This document shows, in pieces, positions 18,128 to 26,904 of a stretch of 64,000 bases of DNA. The position numbers and the translations under genes are program-made. The DNA comes from Methylobacterium sp. PvR107 (GTDB lineage Bacteria > Pseudomonadota > Alphaproteobacteria > Rhizobiales > Beijerinckiaceae). The notes below the pieces were generated by a model that was given only the letters and a program-made list of their open reading frames with translations, made no database searches and had not been told where the DNA came from. Position 1 is the stretch's first letter, and every line of letters begins with the position of its first letter. The stretch lies in NCBI RefSeq assembly GCF_017833295.1, contig NZ_JAFIBW010000001.1, forward strand, positions 1,674,001-1,738,000, read 5' to 3'.

Positions 18128-19003
18128 TCACTCGAACCGGGCGATGTGCTCGCCGAACAGACCGCGCGGGCGCAGCAGCAGGACCAGCACCATAAGGCCG
18201 TAGACGGCGGCCTCGGTGGCCGGCGGGTAGGCGTAGGCGGTGAGGCCCCGGACGACGCCGACGATCAGGGCGGCGAGCACCACCCCCCAGAACGACCCGA
18301 GGCCGCCGATCACCACCACCACGAAGGCGAAGGTAAGGATCTCGGCGCCCATGGCCGGATGGACGCCGGTGACCGGGGCCATCATGGTCCCGGCCAGCGC
18401 CGCGAGCCCGACCGCGATCGTCACGACCGCGGTCATGTACGGACGGAGCGAGATGCCCAGCGCCGCGACCATGTCGGGGTTCTGCACGCCCGCCCGGACC
18501 ACCCGCCCGAAGCTGGTGCGGGTCAGGAGCAGCCACAGGCCGGCGACGCAGGCGACCGCCACAACGAGGATCGAGAGCCGGTAGCGCGAGTAGATCAGGT
18601 CACCGATGAAGACCTGCCCACGCAGCCACATCGGGATCCCGAACGGCACCGGCGCCGCCCCGAACGCCATGCGCAGGGCCTGCTCGGCCACCATGGCGAG
18701 CCCGAAGGTGAGGAGCAGGCCGAGCGTCGGGTCGCCGCGGTAGAAGCGCCGCAGGAGGAAGCGCTCGATGAGGAGGCCGAGCACGCCGACCAGCAGCGGC
18801 GAGGCGATCAGCGCACCGCCGAAGCCGATCGACGGCGTCAGCAGCACAGTCAGGTAGGCGCCGATGGCATAGAAGGCGCCATGGGCGAGATTGACGATCC
18901 CGCCAAGGCTGAAGATCAGCGACAGGCCGAGCGCGATCAACAGGTACTGGACGCCGATCAACAGGCCGTTGAGCACCTGCTCCAGGATGAAGACGAGCTG
19001 CAT
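18128..19003 (-). CDS. livH: LivH-type ABC transporter permease
   Basis: 291-residue inner-membrane permease of the hydrophobic amino acid/amide uptake family. The start LEQVLNGLLIGVQYLLIALGLSLIF and GGIVNLAHGAFYAIGAYL are diagnostic of LivH. The EAA-like loop GRVVRAGVQNPDMVAALGIS and GGLGSFWGVVLAALIVGV follow. It starts 7 bases after the binding-protein gene and ends 14 bases before the LivMGF fusion. The partner enzymes (CRYL1-like and BKACE) suggest that the solute is a small hydroxy or keto acid or amide rather than leucine. Confidence 0.93.
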   Translation of the reverse strand: MQLVFILEQVLNGLLIGVQYLLIALGLSLIFSLGGIVNLAHGAFYAIGAYLTVLLTPSIGFGGALIASPLLVGVLGLLIERFLLRRFYRGDPTLGLLLTFGLAMVAEQALRMAFGAAPVPFGIPMWLRGQVFIGDLIYSRYRLSILVVAVACVAGLWLLLTRTSFGRVVRAGVQNPDMVAALGISLRPYMTAVVTIAVGLAALAGTMMAPVTGVHPAMGAEILTFAFVVVVIGGLGSFWGVVLAALIVGVVRGLTAYAYPPATEAAVYGLMVLVLLLRPRGLFGEHIARFE

Positions 19004-19010
19004 GAACGCC

Positions 19011-20273
19011 TCACGCCGCGAAGGTGCAGGCGTTCTCGTCGCGGGTCGTGGCGAGCACTTCCAGGCTCTCGCCGGCTCCCGGCAGCGGCCCGGTCGAGGA
19101 GAAGATGTCGTAGGGGTTCTTGACCTGATCCGCCGGCAGGGCGGTGATCGCGAACATCTCCTGCATCAATTCGTGATCCCAAGGGCGGAAATAGCCCTCC
19201 CGGACCTTGGCGATGTCGAATTTCGCGCCCGATTCCAGGTGCTCCACGATCTTGATCGACTCGGTCGATTTCAGCTCGTTCATCGATTGAGCGACGATCT
19301 TCATCGCCGTGTAGTCGCCCCAACCCTGATTCTCCGGTGGCTTTTTGTATTTAGCCTTGAAAGCCGCCACGAACTTCTTGGCCGAGGCCGATTCGATCTG
19401 ATGATGCCAGATCACCGGCCACGTGCCGAGGAAGTTGCCGGGTCCGGCGCCCCAAGCGAGCGCCGTGTCGAAGCCGAAGCCGGCGACCGGGAACGGCAGG
19501 CCGAACTCGCTGTACTGCTTGAGGAAGTTGGTGATCTGCGCGCCCGCGAGGTTGCAGATCACGAGGTCGGGCTTGGCCTGACGGAGCTTCAGCAGGAAGG
19601 GCGAGAAGTCGGTCAGCTCGGTGGGGATCAGGTCCTCGCCGACGAGGGTCGCGTCGTTGGCCGCGAAGTATTTCTTCGCCTGCTTCAGCAGATCGTGCCC
19701 GAAGGCGTAGTCGGCGGTGAGCGCGTAGACCTTCCGGCCCTTGATCAGCCCCCGCTCGAGGAGCGCACGGCCGCAGGCCCGCACCATCATGGTGTTCTGC
19801 GACTCGACGTGGAACATGAAGCGCTTGCAGTCGGAGCCGCGCAACGCGTCCGAGTTGGCGCCGGTGTTGATGAACAGGATCTTCTCGCGCTGGGCCACCT
19901 GGCTGATCGCCAGCGCCGAGGCGGAGTTGATCTCGCCGACGAGGCAGGCGACGCGGTCGCGCTGGACCATGCGCTCGGCCTTGGCCGAGGCCGTCTGCGG
20001 ATTGACACTGTCCTCCGAGAGCAGTTCGACCTTCCGGCCGGCGATGCCGCCCGCGGCGTTGATCTCCTCGACCGCCAATTGCGCGGCCTGCACGGCGAAC
20101 TCGCCGAGCGGCCCGAGGAAGCCCGTGCGCGGCGTCAGGTGGCCGATGCGGATGATGTCGGATTGACCCTGAGACAGCGCCGGGCTGGCCAGCGCCGGCG
20201 CGAGAATGGCCGCGCCACCGGCCCTCAGAAGGCTGCGGCGAGAGAGAGAATCCCCGAACTGGTCCGCCATCAT
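19011..20273 (-). CDS. Liv-type periplasmic substrate-binding protein
   Basis: 420 residues. The N-terminus SRRSLLRAGGAAILAPALASPALSQ is a signal peptide with a twin arginine, then the mature part begins IRIGHLTPRTGFLGPLGEFA. It belongs to the LivK/AmiC-type periplasmic binding fold (type I): VEEINAAGGIAGRKVELL and DYAFGHDLLKQAKKYF. Two adjacent ATGs are possible (20273, 20270) after a GGGAG site. First gene of the minus-strand operon livK-livH-livMGF-CRYL1-BKACE; a palindrome-rich region separates it from the divergent GntR gene. Confidence 0.92.
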   Translation of the reverse strand: MMADQFGDSLSRRSLLRAGGAAILAPALASPALSQGQSDIIRIGHLTPRTGFLGPLGEFAVQAAQLAVEEINAAGGIAGRKVELLSEDSVNPQTASAKAERMVQRDRVACLVGEINSASALAISQVAQREKILFINTGANSDALRGSDCKRFMFHVESQNTMMVRACGRALLERGLIKGRKVYALTADYAFGHDLLKQAKKYFAANDATLVGEDLIPTELTDFSPFLLKLRQAKPDLVICNLAGAQITNFLKQYSEFGLPFPVAGFGFDTALAWGAGPGNFLGTWPVIWHHQIESASAKKFVAAFKAKYKKPPENQGWGDYTAMKIVAQSMNELKSTESIKIVEHLESGAKFDIAKVREGYFRPWDHELMQEMFAITALPADQVKNPYDIFSSTGPLPGAGESLEVLATTRDENACTFAA

Positions 20274-20336
20274 TCCGCTCCCGTACGTTTCCTCCAGCCG
20301 GGCTTTTCTGGTGGGCTCTGATGGCCCGCAGCCGAA

Positions 20337-20366
20337 CTGTGATCACAGATCACTAGCGCGATAGTG
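20337..20366. promoter_or_regulatory. Candidate GntR operator in the divergent region
   Basis: CTGTGATCACAG at 20337-20348 is a perfect 12-base palindrome, and 20351-20366 (CACTAGCGCGATAGTG) is an 8+8 inverted repeat with one mismatch. Both lie in the 116 bases between the divergent liv-type operon and the GntR gene, just where an autoregulated GntR repressor would bind. The spacing of the first palindrome does not match the usual GntR NyGTM-KACrN core, so the match to the regulator is inference. Confidence 0.45.
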
Positions 20367-20389
20367 CCGGTTCCGTCTAGTGTCGGCAC

Positions 20390-21103
20390 ATGAGTTCCAT
20401 TTCGGCGCTGGCCGAACTTCCACACCTCGAGCGGCGGACCCTGTCCGATACCGTACACGCGGCGCTCTCCGATCTGCTCGCCTCCGGGCGGCTGGCGCCG
20501 GGCGACCGGCTGTCCCTGCGCCAGAGCGCGGCGGCACTCGGGGTGTCGGTCATGCCGGTCCGCGAGGCGGTGAGCCGTTTGGTGGCCGACGGCGTGCTGG
20601 AAGTGGCGCCGAACCGGGTCATCCGGGTTCCTGTCATGAGCGCTGCGGACTTTCGGGCGCTGGCCGAGACCCGCATCGCCGTCGAGGGCATCGCCGTGGC
20701 GCGCGCCGCGGAGCGGCGATCGGCCGGTGAGCTCGCGGCGATCCGGCAGGCCGAGGCAGCGTTCCGGATGGAGGCCGAGGCGGCGCATCCCGACAGGACC
20801 CGGGCCGTCCAGCTCAACCGTGTCCTGCATTTCACGATCTACGGCGCCTGCGGTCTCGCGCCCCTGCAGGAGATCATCGCCCGGCTCTGGCTGAAGGCCG
20901 GCCCGGTGATCAATTTGGATTTGCGCGCCCATCCGGAACGGCTGCTCCAGGGCTTTGCGCTCCGGCGGCATGCCGAGGCTGTGGCGGCCATCGAGATCCG
21001 CGATGGCGCCGCGGCCGCCGACGCCATCGCGGCGGATATCCGCGAGGCAGCCGAGTTCATCCTGTCCCGCGGCGGATTGCGGGACGATCGGGGAGAGGAG
21101 TGA
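20390..21103 (+). CDS. GntR-family regulator with FCD domain
   Basis: 237 residues. N-terminal winged helix-turn-helix (about 15-75: LSDTVHAALSDLLASGRLAPGD, then LGVSVMPVREAVSRLVADG) and an alpha-helical FCD ligand domain (about 85-225). FCD-type GntR proteins usually repress catabolic genes until a carboxylate ligand binds. It is divergent from the Liv-CRYL1-BKACE operon and runs directly into the SDR gene (stop near the SDR start), so it most likely controls both transcripts through the palindromes between them. Confidence 0.9.
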   Translation: MSSISALAELPHLERRTLSDTVHAALSDLLASGRLAPGDRLSLRQSAAALGVSVMPVREAVSRLVADGVLEVAPNRVIRVPVMSAADFRALAETRIAVEGIAVARAAERRSAGELAAIRQAEAAFRMEAEAAHPDRTRAVQLNRVLHFTIYGACGLAPLQEIIARLWLKAGPVINLDLRAHPERLLQGFALRRHAEAVAAIEIRDGAAAADAIAADIREAAEFILSRGGLRDDRGEE

Positions 21104-21105
21104 TT

Positions 21106-21873
21106 ATGGATCTGGGGATTGCCGGCCTGCGCGTCCTGGTGACGGCGGGCGCCGCGGGGATCGGGCGCGGGATCGTCGACGCCTTCCTGGAGGAAGGTGC
21201 GCGCGTCTTCGCTTGCGACATCGACGCGGAGGCCCTGAGCGGCCTGCCGGACGCGGTCGGCCGCACGCGGACCGATGTGGCCGATCGCGATGCGGTTGCC
21301 GCGATGATGGATCAGGCGGTCGACTTCCTCGGCGGTCTCGACGTGCTGGTGAACAATGCCGGCATCGCCGGGCCGACCGGTCGGGTCGAGGAGATCGCCC
21401 CCGAGGAGTGGGACCGGTGCCTGACCGTCTGCCTGACGAGCCAGTTCAACTGCGCACGCCTCGCGGTGCCGCATCTTCGGCAGAGTGCGAACGCCTCGAT
21501 CGTCAACCTGTCCTCGGCCGCGGGAAAATTCGGGTTCGCCCTGCGCAGCCCGTACGCGGCGGCCAAGTGGGGGGTCATCGGCTTCACCAAGTCGCTGGCG
21601 ATCGAGCTCGGCAGCGCCGGCATCCGGGTGAACGCGATCCTGCCCGGACTCGTCGCCGGCGACCGTCAGCGGCGGGTTCTCGAATCGAAGGCTCAGCAGC
21701 AGGGGACGAGCTTCGACGAGATGGAGGCGCGCGCCTTCTCGTTCGTGTCCGTCAAGGAATACGTCACCGCGCGTCAGCTCGCCGACCAGACGCTGCTGCT
21801 CTGCTCACCCCGCGGCAGGACCATCTCGGGTCAGGCGATCTCGATCGACGGTGACACGCGGATGCTGTCCTGA
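21106..21873 (+). CDS. Short-chain dehydrogenase/reductase
   Basis: 255 residues. The cofactor loop reads TAGAAGIG, a variant of TGxxxGxG with Ala at the second position. NNAG is at about 82-85, and the catalytic S-Y-K set appears as NLSSAAG and SPYAAAKWG. The C-terminal GRTISGQAISIDGDT is typical of classical SDRs. ATG 21106 is preceded by GGAG 6 bases away; a GTG at 21100 overlapping the regulator stop is less likely. Co-transcribed with the GntR gene. It probably oxidises a sugar, sugar acid or hydroxyacid of the same pathway. Confidence 0.9.
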   Translation: MDLGIAGLRVLVTAGAAGIGRGIVDAFLEEGARVFACDIDAEALSGLPDAVGRTRTDVADRDAVAAMMDQAVDFLGGLDVLVNNAGIAGPTGRVEEIAPEEWDRCLTVCLTSQFNCARLAVPHLRQSANASIVNLSSAAGKFGFALRSPYAAAKWGVIGFTKSLAIELGSAGIRVNAILPGLVAGDRQRRVLESKAQQQGTSFDEMEARAFSFVSVKEYVTARQLADQTLLLCSPRGRTISGQAISIDGDTRMLS

Positions 21874-21906
21874 AATCAACTCAGCATGGACAGTGCTGCG
21901 AAGTTC

Positions 21907-21932
21907 GTCGCGGCAGGGTAGATATCCGCGAC
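21907..21932. terminator. Possible hairpin after the SDR gene
   Basis: GTCGCGG (21907-21913) can pair with CCGCGAC (21926-21932) across a 12-base loop in the 144 bases between the SDR and dehydratase genes. There is no T run, so this is weak support for a terminator; a role in the dehydratase leader is equally possible. Confidence 0.25.
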
Positions 21933-22017
21933 ACTGAGACGGCGAAGGCTGCGGCGCGTTAGGGGTGGCCGGAGCCTCTCTGCCGGCGACACCCGCCGAT
22001 GTGATGAGAGACGGACC

Positions 22018-23823
22018 ATGAGCGACAAACGCCGGATCACGCCCGCCGACCTGCGCTCGAAGGCCTGGTTCGACAATCCGCACAATCCGGGCATGACGGC
22101 ACTCTATCTGGAGCGCTACCTGAACTACGGGCTGACGCCGGAGGAACTGCGCTCCGGCAAGCCGCTGATCGGCATCGCCCAGACCGGCTCGGACCTGTCC
22201 CCGTGCAATCGCCATCACCTGGAACTCGCCAAGCGGGTGCGCGAGGGCATCACGGCGGCGGGCGGCGTCGCCTTCGAATTTCCCTGCCACCCGATCCAGG
22301 AGACCGGGAAGCGCCCGACCGCATCCCTCGACCGCAACCTCGCCTACCTGTCCCTCGTCGAGGTCTTGTACGGCTATCCGCTCGACGGCGTCGTGCTGCT
22401 CACCGGCTGCGACAAGACCATGCCGGCCTGCCTGATGGCCGCCGCCACCGTCAATATTCCGGCGATCTCGCTCAATGTCGGGCCGATGCTGAACGGCTAC
22501 TTCAACAAGGAGCTGACCGGCTCGGGCACCATCGTGTGGAAGGCCCGGGAGCGCCATGCGGCCGGGGACATCGACTTCCAGCAATTCATGGACATCGTCG
22601 GCTCGTCGGCGCCGTCCACCGGACATTGCAACACGATGGGCACGGCCTCGACGATGAATGCGCTGGCCGAGGCGCTCGGTCTCGCCTTGCCGGGCTCTGC
22701 GGCGATCCCGGCGCCGTACCGGGAGCGCGGCCAAGCGGCCTACGCCACCGGCCAGCGCATCGTCGAGATGGTCTGGGAGGATCTCAAGCCCTCCGACATC
22801 CTCACCCGAGAGGCGTTCGAGAACGCCATCGTGGCCAACGCGGCGATCGGCGGCTCGACCAACGCACCGATCCACATCAACGCCATCGCGAAGCATATCG
22901 GCGTGCCGCTGACCTGCGACGACTGGGAGCGGGTCGGCTTCGAGATCCCGCTGCTCGTCGACATGCAGCCGGCCGGTCGCTGGCTCGGCGAGGAGTACTT
23001 CCGCGCGGGGGGCCTGCCCGCCGTATTCGCCGAGCTGATCGCGGCCGGGAAGGTCCACGAGGGTGCGCTGACCTGTAACGGCCGCACCGTCGGCGAGAAC
23101 TACCGTGGGCGGCACAGCTGGAACCGCGACGTGATCCGGGCCTACGGCGAGCCGCTGATGGAGCGCGCCGGATTCCTCAATCTGAAAGGAAGCCTGTTCG
23201 ATTCGGCGATCATGAAGACCTGCGTCATCTCCGAGGAATTCGCCGCCCGCTACCTGCGCAATCCCGCCGACCCGATGGCGTTCGAGGGCCGGGTGATCGT
23301 GTTCGACGGGCCTGAGGATTATCACACCCGCATCGACGATCCCGCCCTCGATATCGACGAGAACACCATCCTGATCATGCGGGGCGCCGGCCCGATCGGC
23401 TATCCGGGCGCAGCCGAGGTGGTGAACATGCAGCCGCCGGGCTCCCTAATTCGGCGCGGCGTGACCTCCCTGCCCTGCATCGGCGACGGGCGCCAATCCG
23501 GCACCTCCGGCACCCCCGCCATCCTGAATGCCTCGCCGGAAGCCGCGGCCGGCGGTGGCTTGGCGTTGCTGCAGACCGGCGACCGCATCCGGGTGGATCT
23601 CAACCGGCGCAGCGCCGACATCCTGCTCCCGCCCGAGGAGCTGGAGCGTCGACGGGCCGACCTGTCGGCACGCGGCGGCTTCCCTTATCCGGCGACGCAG
23701 ACGCCCTGGCAGGAAATCTACCGCGATCAGGTGGATCAACTCGACCAGGGCATGGTGCTCAAGGGCGCGGTGAAGTTCCAGAAGGTCGCCCAAGTCTCGG
23801 GCGTCCCGCGAGACAACCACTGA
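22018..23823 (+). CDS. IlvD/Edd-family sugar-acid dehydratase (XylD/L-arabonate dehydratase-like)
   Basis: 601 residues. Cluster-binding cysteines are visible as C63 (LSPCNRHH), C131 (TGCDKTMP) and C204 (GHCNTMGT). Strings such as [42 protein letters not shown] and [18 protein letters not shown] are those of pentonate dehydratases such as Caulobacter XylD, not of the amino-acid enzyme, whose gene is separate here at 44.6 kb. It would remove water from an aldonate to give a 2-keto-3-deoxy acid, the substrate class of the XylX-like gene at 10.7 kb. ATG 22018 follows a GAGACGG-rich stretch; the start is otherwise unambiguous from homology. Confidence 0.92.
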   Translation: MSDKRRITPADLRSKAWFDNPHNPGMTALYLERYLNYGLTPEELRSGKPLIGIAQTGSDLSPCNRHHLELAKRVREGITAAGGVAFEFPCHPIQETGKRPTASLDRNLAYLSLVEVLYGYPLDGVVLLTGCDKTMPACLMAAATVNIPAISLNVGPMLNGYFNKELTGSGTIVWKARERHAAGDIDFQQFMDIVGSSAPSTGHCNTMGTASTMNALAEALGLALPGSAAIPAPYRERGQAAYATGQRIVEMVWEDLKPSDILTREAFENAIVANAAIGGSTNAPIHINAIAKHIGVPLTCDDWERVGFEIPLLVDMQPAGRWLGEEYFRAGGLPAVFAELIAAGKVHEGALTCNGRTVGENYRGRHSWNRDVIRAYGEPLMERAGFLNLKGSLFDSAIMKTCVISEEFAARYLRNPADPMAFEGRVIVFDGPEDYHTRIDDPALDIDENTILIMRGAGPIGYPGAAEVVNMQPPGSLIRRGVTSLPCIGDGRQSGTSGTPAILNASPEAAAGGGLALLQTGDRIRVDLNRRSADILLPPEELERRRADLSARGGFPYPATQTPWQEIYRDQVDQLDQGMVLKGAVKFQKVAQVSGVPRDNH

Positions 23824-23885
23824 GGCGCCTGGTCCCGCGCCGGAAGCGCGCAGCCTCGGCAAGGTGATTTCCGAACCGGTGAATT

Positions 23886-23920
23886 TTGAATACAATCACT
23901 CCCCGGTGGTCGCAGACCAC
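23886..23920. promoter_or_regulatory. Candidate GntR operators upstream of the FAD/Fe-S dehydrogenase
   Basis: TTGAATACAA (23886-23895) differs at one base from TTGTATACAA, a site shape seen with FCD-type GntR regulators. GTGGTCGCAGACCAC (23906-23920) is a perfect inverted repeat around GCA. Both lie between the dehydratase stop and the GTG start at 23938, and a GGAGGA ribosome site follows. A GntR gene sits directly after the dehydrogenase at 26946 and is the natural candidate to bind here. Confidence 0.45.
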
Positions 23921-23937
23921 TGCGGGAGGACGCGGAC

Positions 23938-26886
23938 GTGACGGAAACGAGGGCGCAGATCGCGACGCCGCGCGCAGCGGCGCGCCTGGATGCCGGCTTG
24001 GCGCGCAGGCTTGCGGAGCAACTCCAGGGTGAGGCCCGTTTCGACGCCTTCACGCGTGGGCGCTACAGCACCGACGCGTCGATCTATCAGATCATGCCGG
24101 CCGGCGTTGTGCTGCCCCGCTCGGCCGCCGACATCGCCGCCACCCTGCGGATCGCCGCCGACCACGGCGCACCGGTCATCCTGCGCGGCGGCGGCACGTC
24201 GCAGAACGGTCAGCCGATCGGCTCGGGGCTGGTGGTCGATTGCTCACGCCACTTCAACGGCGTGCTGGCCTACGATCCGGAGGCCGGCACCATCACGGTC
24301 GAACCCGGCATGGTGCTCGAGCGGCTGAACGCCCGGGTCAAGGCCGATGGCTGGTTCTTCCCCGTGGAGCCGTCCACGGCGAGCCGCTGCACCATCGGCG
24401 GCATGGCGGGCAACAATTCCTGCGGCGCCCGCTCCCTGCGCTACGGCAAGATGAGCGACAACGTCTTGAGCCTGGAGGCGCTGTTTCACGACGGCGAGGC
24501 CTTCGGCTTCGGGCTGACCGGCGACGCGGTCTCGGGCGTCACCGGCTCCGGTCGGGCCGAGGCGCTCGCCGAGCGCATGCTCGGCCTTGCCCAGACCCAT
24601 CGCGACGAGATCGCCGCGCGCTATCCGCAGGTGCAGCGGCGCGTGGGCGGCTACAACCTCGACGCCTTGGTCGAGACGCGGCCCAATCTCGCGCATCTGC
24701 TGGTCGGGTCGGAAGGCACGCTCGCCGCCACAACCGCGGTGACCCTGAAGCTGTCGCGCCTGCCGAAGCACCGAGTGATGGGGGTCTGTCACTTCCCGTC
24801 CTTCCGCGACGCCATGGAGACCACGCGCCACATCGTGGCGCTCGACCCGGTCGCGGTCGAACTCGTGGACAACAACGTCCTGGTGCTCGGCGCCGATATC
24901 CCCCTGTTCCGGACCACGCTCGCCGACATCACCCGCGGCAAGCCGAACTGCCTGCTGCTGACGGAATTCGCCGGCGACGACCTCGCCGCCCTGAAGCGCG
25001 ATCTGAAACGCCTCGAAGCCTGCATGGCCGATTACGGCTTCCCCGACGCCGTCGTGGAGGTCGTGGAGACCGCCCGCCAGAAATCGGTCTGGGAGGTGCG
25101 GGAGGCGTGCCTGAACATCATGATGTCGATGAAGGGCGACGCGAAGCCGGTCTCGTTCATCGAGGATTGCGCGGTGCCGCTCGAGCACCTCGCCGACTAC
25201 ACCGACGCGGTCACCGCGGTGTTCACCAAGCACGGCACCCGCGGCACGTGGTACGCGCACGCCTCGGTGGGCTGCCTCCATGTCCGCCCGATCCTCGACA
25301 TGAAGCAGGGGGGCGACGTCGCGAAGATGCGGGCGATCGCCGAGGAGACCTCCGAACTCGTGCGCCGCTACAAGGGCTCGTATTCCGGCGAGCACGGCGA
25401 CGGCATCTCGCGCTCGGAATACATCGCGCCGCTGTTCGGCCCGATCCTGACCCGCGCCTTCGAGACCGTGAAGGACGGTTTCGATCCCGAGAACCGGCTC
25501 AATCCCGGCAAGGTCGTCCGCCCCCTGACGATGGACGACCGGTCTTTGTTCCGGTTCAAGCCGGACTACGCGGTGACGCAGCCGATGAAGACGGCTCTCG
25601 ACTGGTCGAGTTGGGGCGGCTTCGGCGCGGCGGTCGAGATGTGCAACAACAACGGCACCTGCCGGAAGCTTGTCGACGGCGCCATGTGCCCGTCCTACCG
25701 GGCGACCCGCGAGGAGCAGCACCTGACCCGCGGACGTGCGAATTCCTTGCGGCTCGCCATCTCGGGCCAGCTCGGCGCCGACGCGTTCACCAGCCCCGCC
25801 ATGAAGCGGACCCTCGACCTCTGCGTCTCCTGCAAGGCCTGCCGCCGGGAATGCCCGACCGGCGTCGACATGGCCAAGATGAAGATCGAGTTCCTGCACC
25901 ATTACCACGCCCGTCACGGCCTGCCTTTCCGCGAGCGGCTGATCGCGCTGATGCCGGTCTATGCCGGGGTCGCGGCGAAGCTCGCGCCGCTTCTGAATCT
26001 GCGGGACAAGCACCCGGCGCTGGCGGCGCTGTCGGAGAGGTTCGCCGGCCTGTCGGCCAAGCGCTCCCTGCCCCGCTGGCGACGGCCCTGGAGCGAGCAG
26101 GGCGAGCCGGCCCATCCTGGCGACGTCGCGGGCGATTTTCGCGATGTCATCCTGTTCGGCGACACCTTCAACCGCGCCTTCGAGCGCGAGAACCTGGAGG
26201 CCGCCGAGCGCGTGCTCCAGGCCGCCGGCTACCGTCTGCACCGCGTCTACCCGGCGCGCGGCCGCCGCCCGCTCTGCTGCGGCCGGACCTGGCTCGCGTC
26301 AGGCCAGACGGACCGGGCGCGCGCGGAGGCGCAACGAACCCTCGATGCGCTTCTGCCCTTCATCCGGGCCGGCGCGCGGGTGGTCGGTCTGGAGCCGTCC
26401 TGCCTGCTCACCTTCCGGGACGAATTCGGGGCGCTGCTGCCCGGCGCGGATGCGGCCCTGCTGGCCCGCCAATCCGTCCTGTTCGAGGAGCTGCTGGCCG
26501 CCGATCTCGCCGCCGGGCGCATCGAGCTGCCGCTCGCGCATCAGGGCGGCCGTGTCGCCCACCTGCACGGGCATTGCCACCAGAAATCCTTCGGCCTGAT
26601 GGGATCCGTGGAGACGGTCCTTCGGGCCGTGCCGGGCCTCGACGTGCGGGTGATCGAGTCGAGTTGCTGCGGCATGGCAGGCGCTTTCGGGTATCGGCCG
26701 GAATCGATCGAGACCTCCTTCGCCATGGCGGAACTGTCGCTGTTCCCGGCCCTGCGCGCCGCCGCGCCCGGCGACCTCGTTGTGGCCGACGGAACAAGCT
26801 GCCGACATCAGATCCACGACGGGCTGGGCCTCCAGGCAGAACATGTGGCTCGCGTTCTCGATCAAGCGCTCGTGCCTCGACACTGA
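23938..26886 (+). CDS. FAD-binding and Fe-S oxidoreductase, fused GlcD-GlcF type (YdiJ/D-lactate dehydrogenase-like)
   Basis: 982 residues. The N-terminal FAD-binding domain (about 40-270) has RGGGTSQNGQ and GGMAGNNSCGARSLRYGKM; the FAD-oxidase C-terminal domain (about 270-540) ends with EHGDGISRSEY and NRLNPGKV. A 4Fe-4S motif CVSCKACRRECP is at about 628-639, and CCG motifs at about 780 (LCCGRTW) and 909 (SSCCGMAG) form the GlcF/HdrB-like cluster-binding tail. It would oxidise a D-2-hydroxyacid such as D-lactate or D-2-hydroxyglutarate and pass electrons on towards quinone. Starts at GTG after GGAGGA. The next gene, a GntR regulator, probably controls it. Confidence 0.93.
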   Translation: MTETRAQIATPRAAARLDAGLARRLAEQLQGEARFDAFTRGRYSTDASIYQIMPAGVVLPRSAADIAATLRIAADHGAPVILRGGGTSQNGQPIGSGLVVDCSRHFNGVLAYDPEAGTITVEPGMVLERLNARVKADGWFFPVEPSTASRCTIGGMAGNNSCGARSLRYGKMSDNVLSLEALFHDGEAFGFGLTGDAVSGVTGSGRAEALAERMLGLAQTHRDEIAARYPQVQRRVGGYNLDALVETRPNLAHLLVGSEGTLAATTAVTLKLSRLPKHRVMGVCHFPSFRDAMETTRHIVALDPVAVELVDNNVLVLGADIPLFRTTLADITRGKPNCLLLTEFAGDDLAALKRDLKRLEACMADYGFPDAVVEVVETARQKSVWEVREACLNIMMSMKGDAKPVSFIEDCAVPLEHLADYTDAVTAVFTKHGTRGTWYAHASVGCLHVRPILDMKQGGDVAKMRAIAEETSELVRRYKGSYSGEHGDGISRSEYIAPLFGPILTRAFETVKDGFDPENRLNPGKVVRPLTMDDRSLFRFKPDYAVTQPMKTALDWSSWGGFGAAVEMCNNNGTCRKLVDGAMCPSYRATREEQHLTRGRANSLRLAISGQLGADAFTSPAMKRTLDLCVSCKACRRECPTGVDMAKMKIEFLHHYHARHGLPFRERLIALMPVYAGVAAKLAPLLNLRDKHPALAALSERFAGLSAKRSLPRWRRPWSEQGEPAHPGDVAGDFRDVILFGDTFNRAFERENLEAAERVLQAAGYRLHRVYPARGRRPLCCGRTWLASGQTDRARAEAQRTLDALLPFIRAGARVVGLEPSCLLTFRDEFGALLPGADAALLARQSVLFEELLAADLAAGRIELPLAHQGGRVAHLHGHCHQKSFGLMGSVETVLRAVPGLDVRVIESSCCGMAGAFGYRPESIETSFAMAELSLFPALRAAAPGDLVVADGTSCRHQIHDGLGLQAEHVARVLDQALVPRH

Positions 26887-26904
26887 ATTGCCGCGCACCT
26901 ACAC

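Noticed and set aside
15621..18203. An 860-codon open frame on the plus strand
   Set aside because: It is the complement of the Liv fusion gene. Its residues are Arg/Gly/Asp/Gln-rich without any known motif, as expected for the reverse of a high-GC gene.
22018..23823. Second copy of the amino-acid dehydratase ilvD
   Set aside because: The sequence strings and length (601) match XylD/arabonate dehydratases, and a true ilvD lies at 44577-46307.
24244..26241. A 665-codon open frame on the minus strand
   Set aside because: It is the complement of the FAD/Fe-S dehydrogenase, which has all its motifs; the reverse frame has none.
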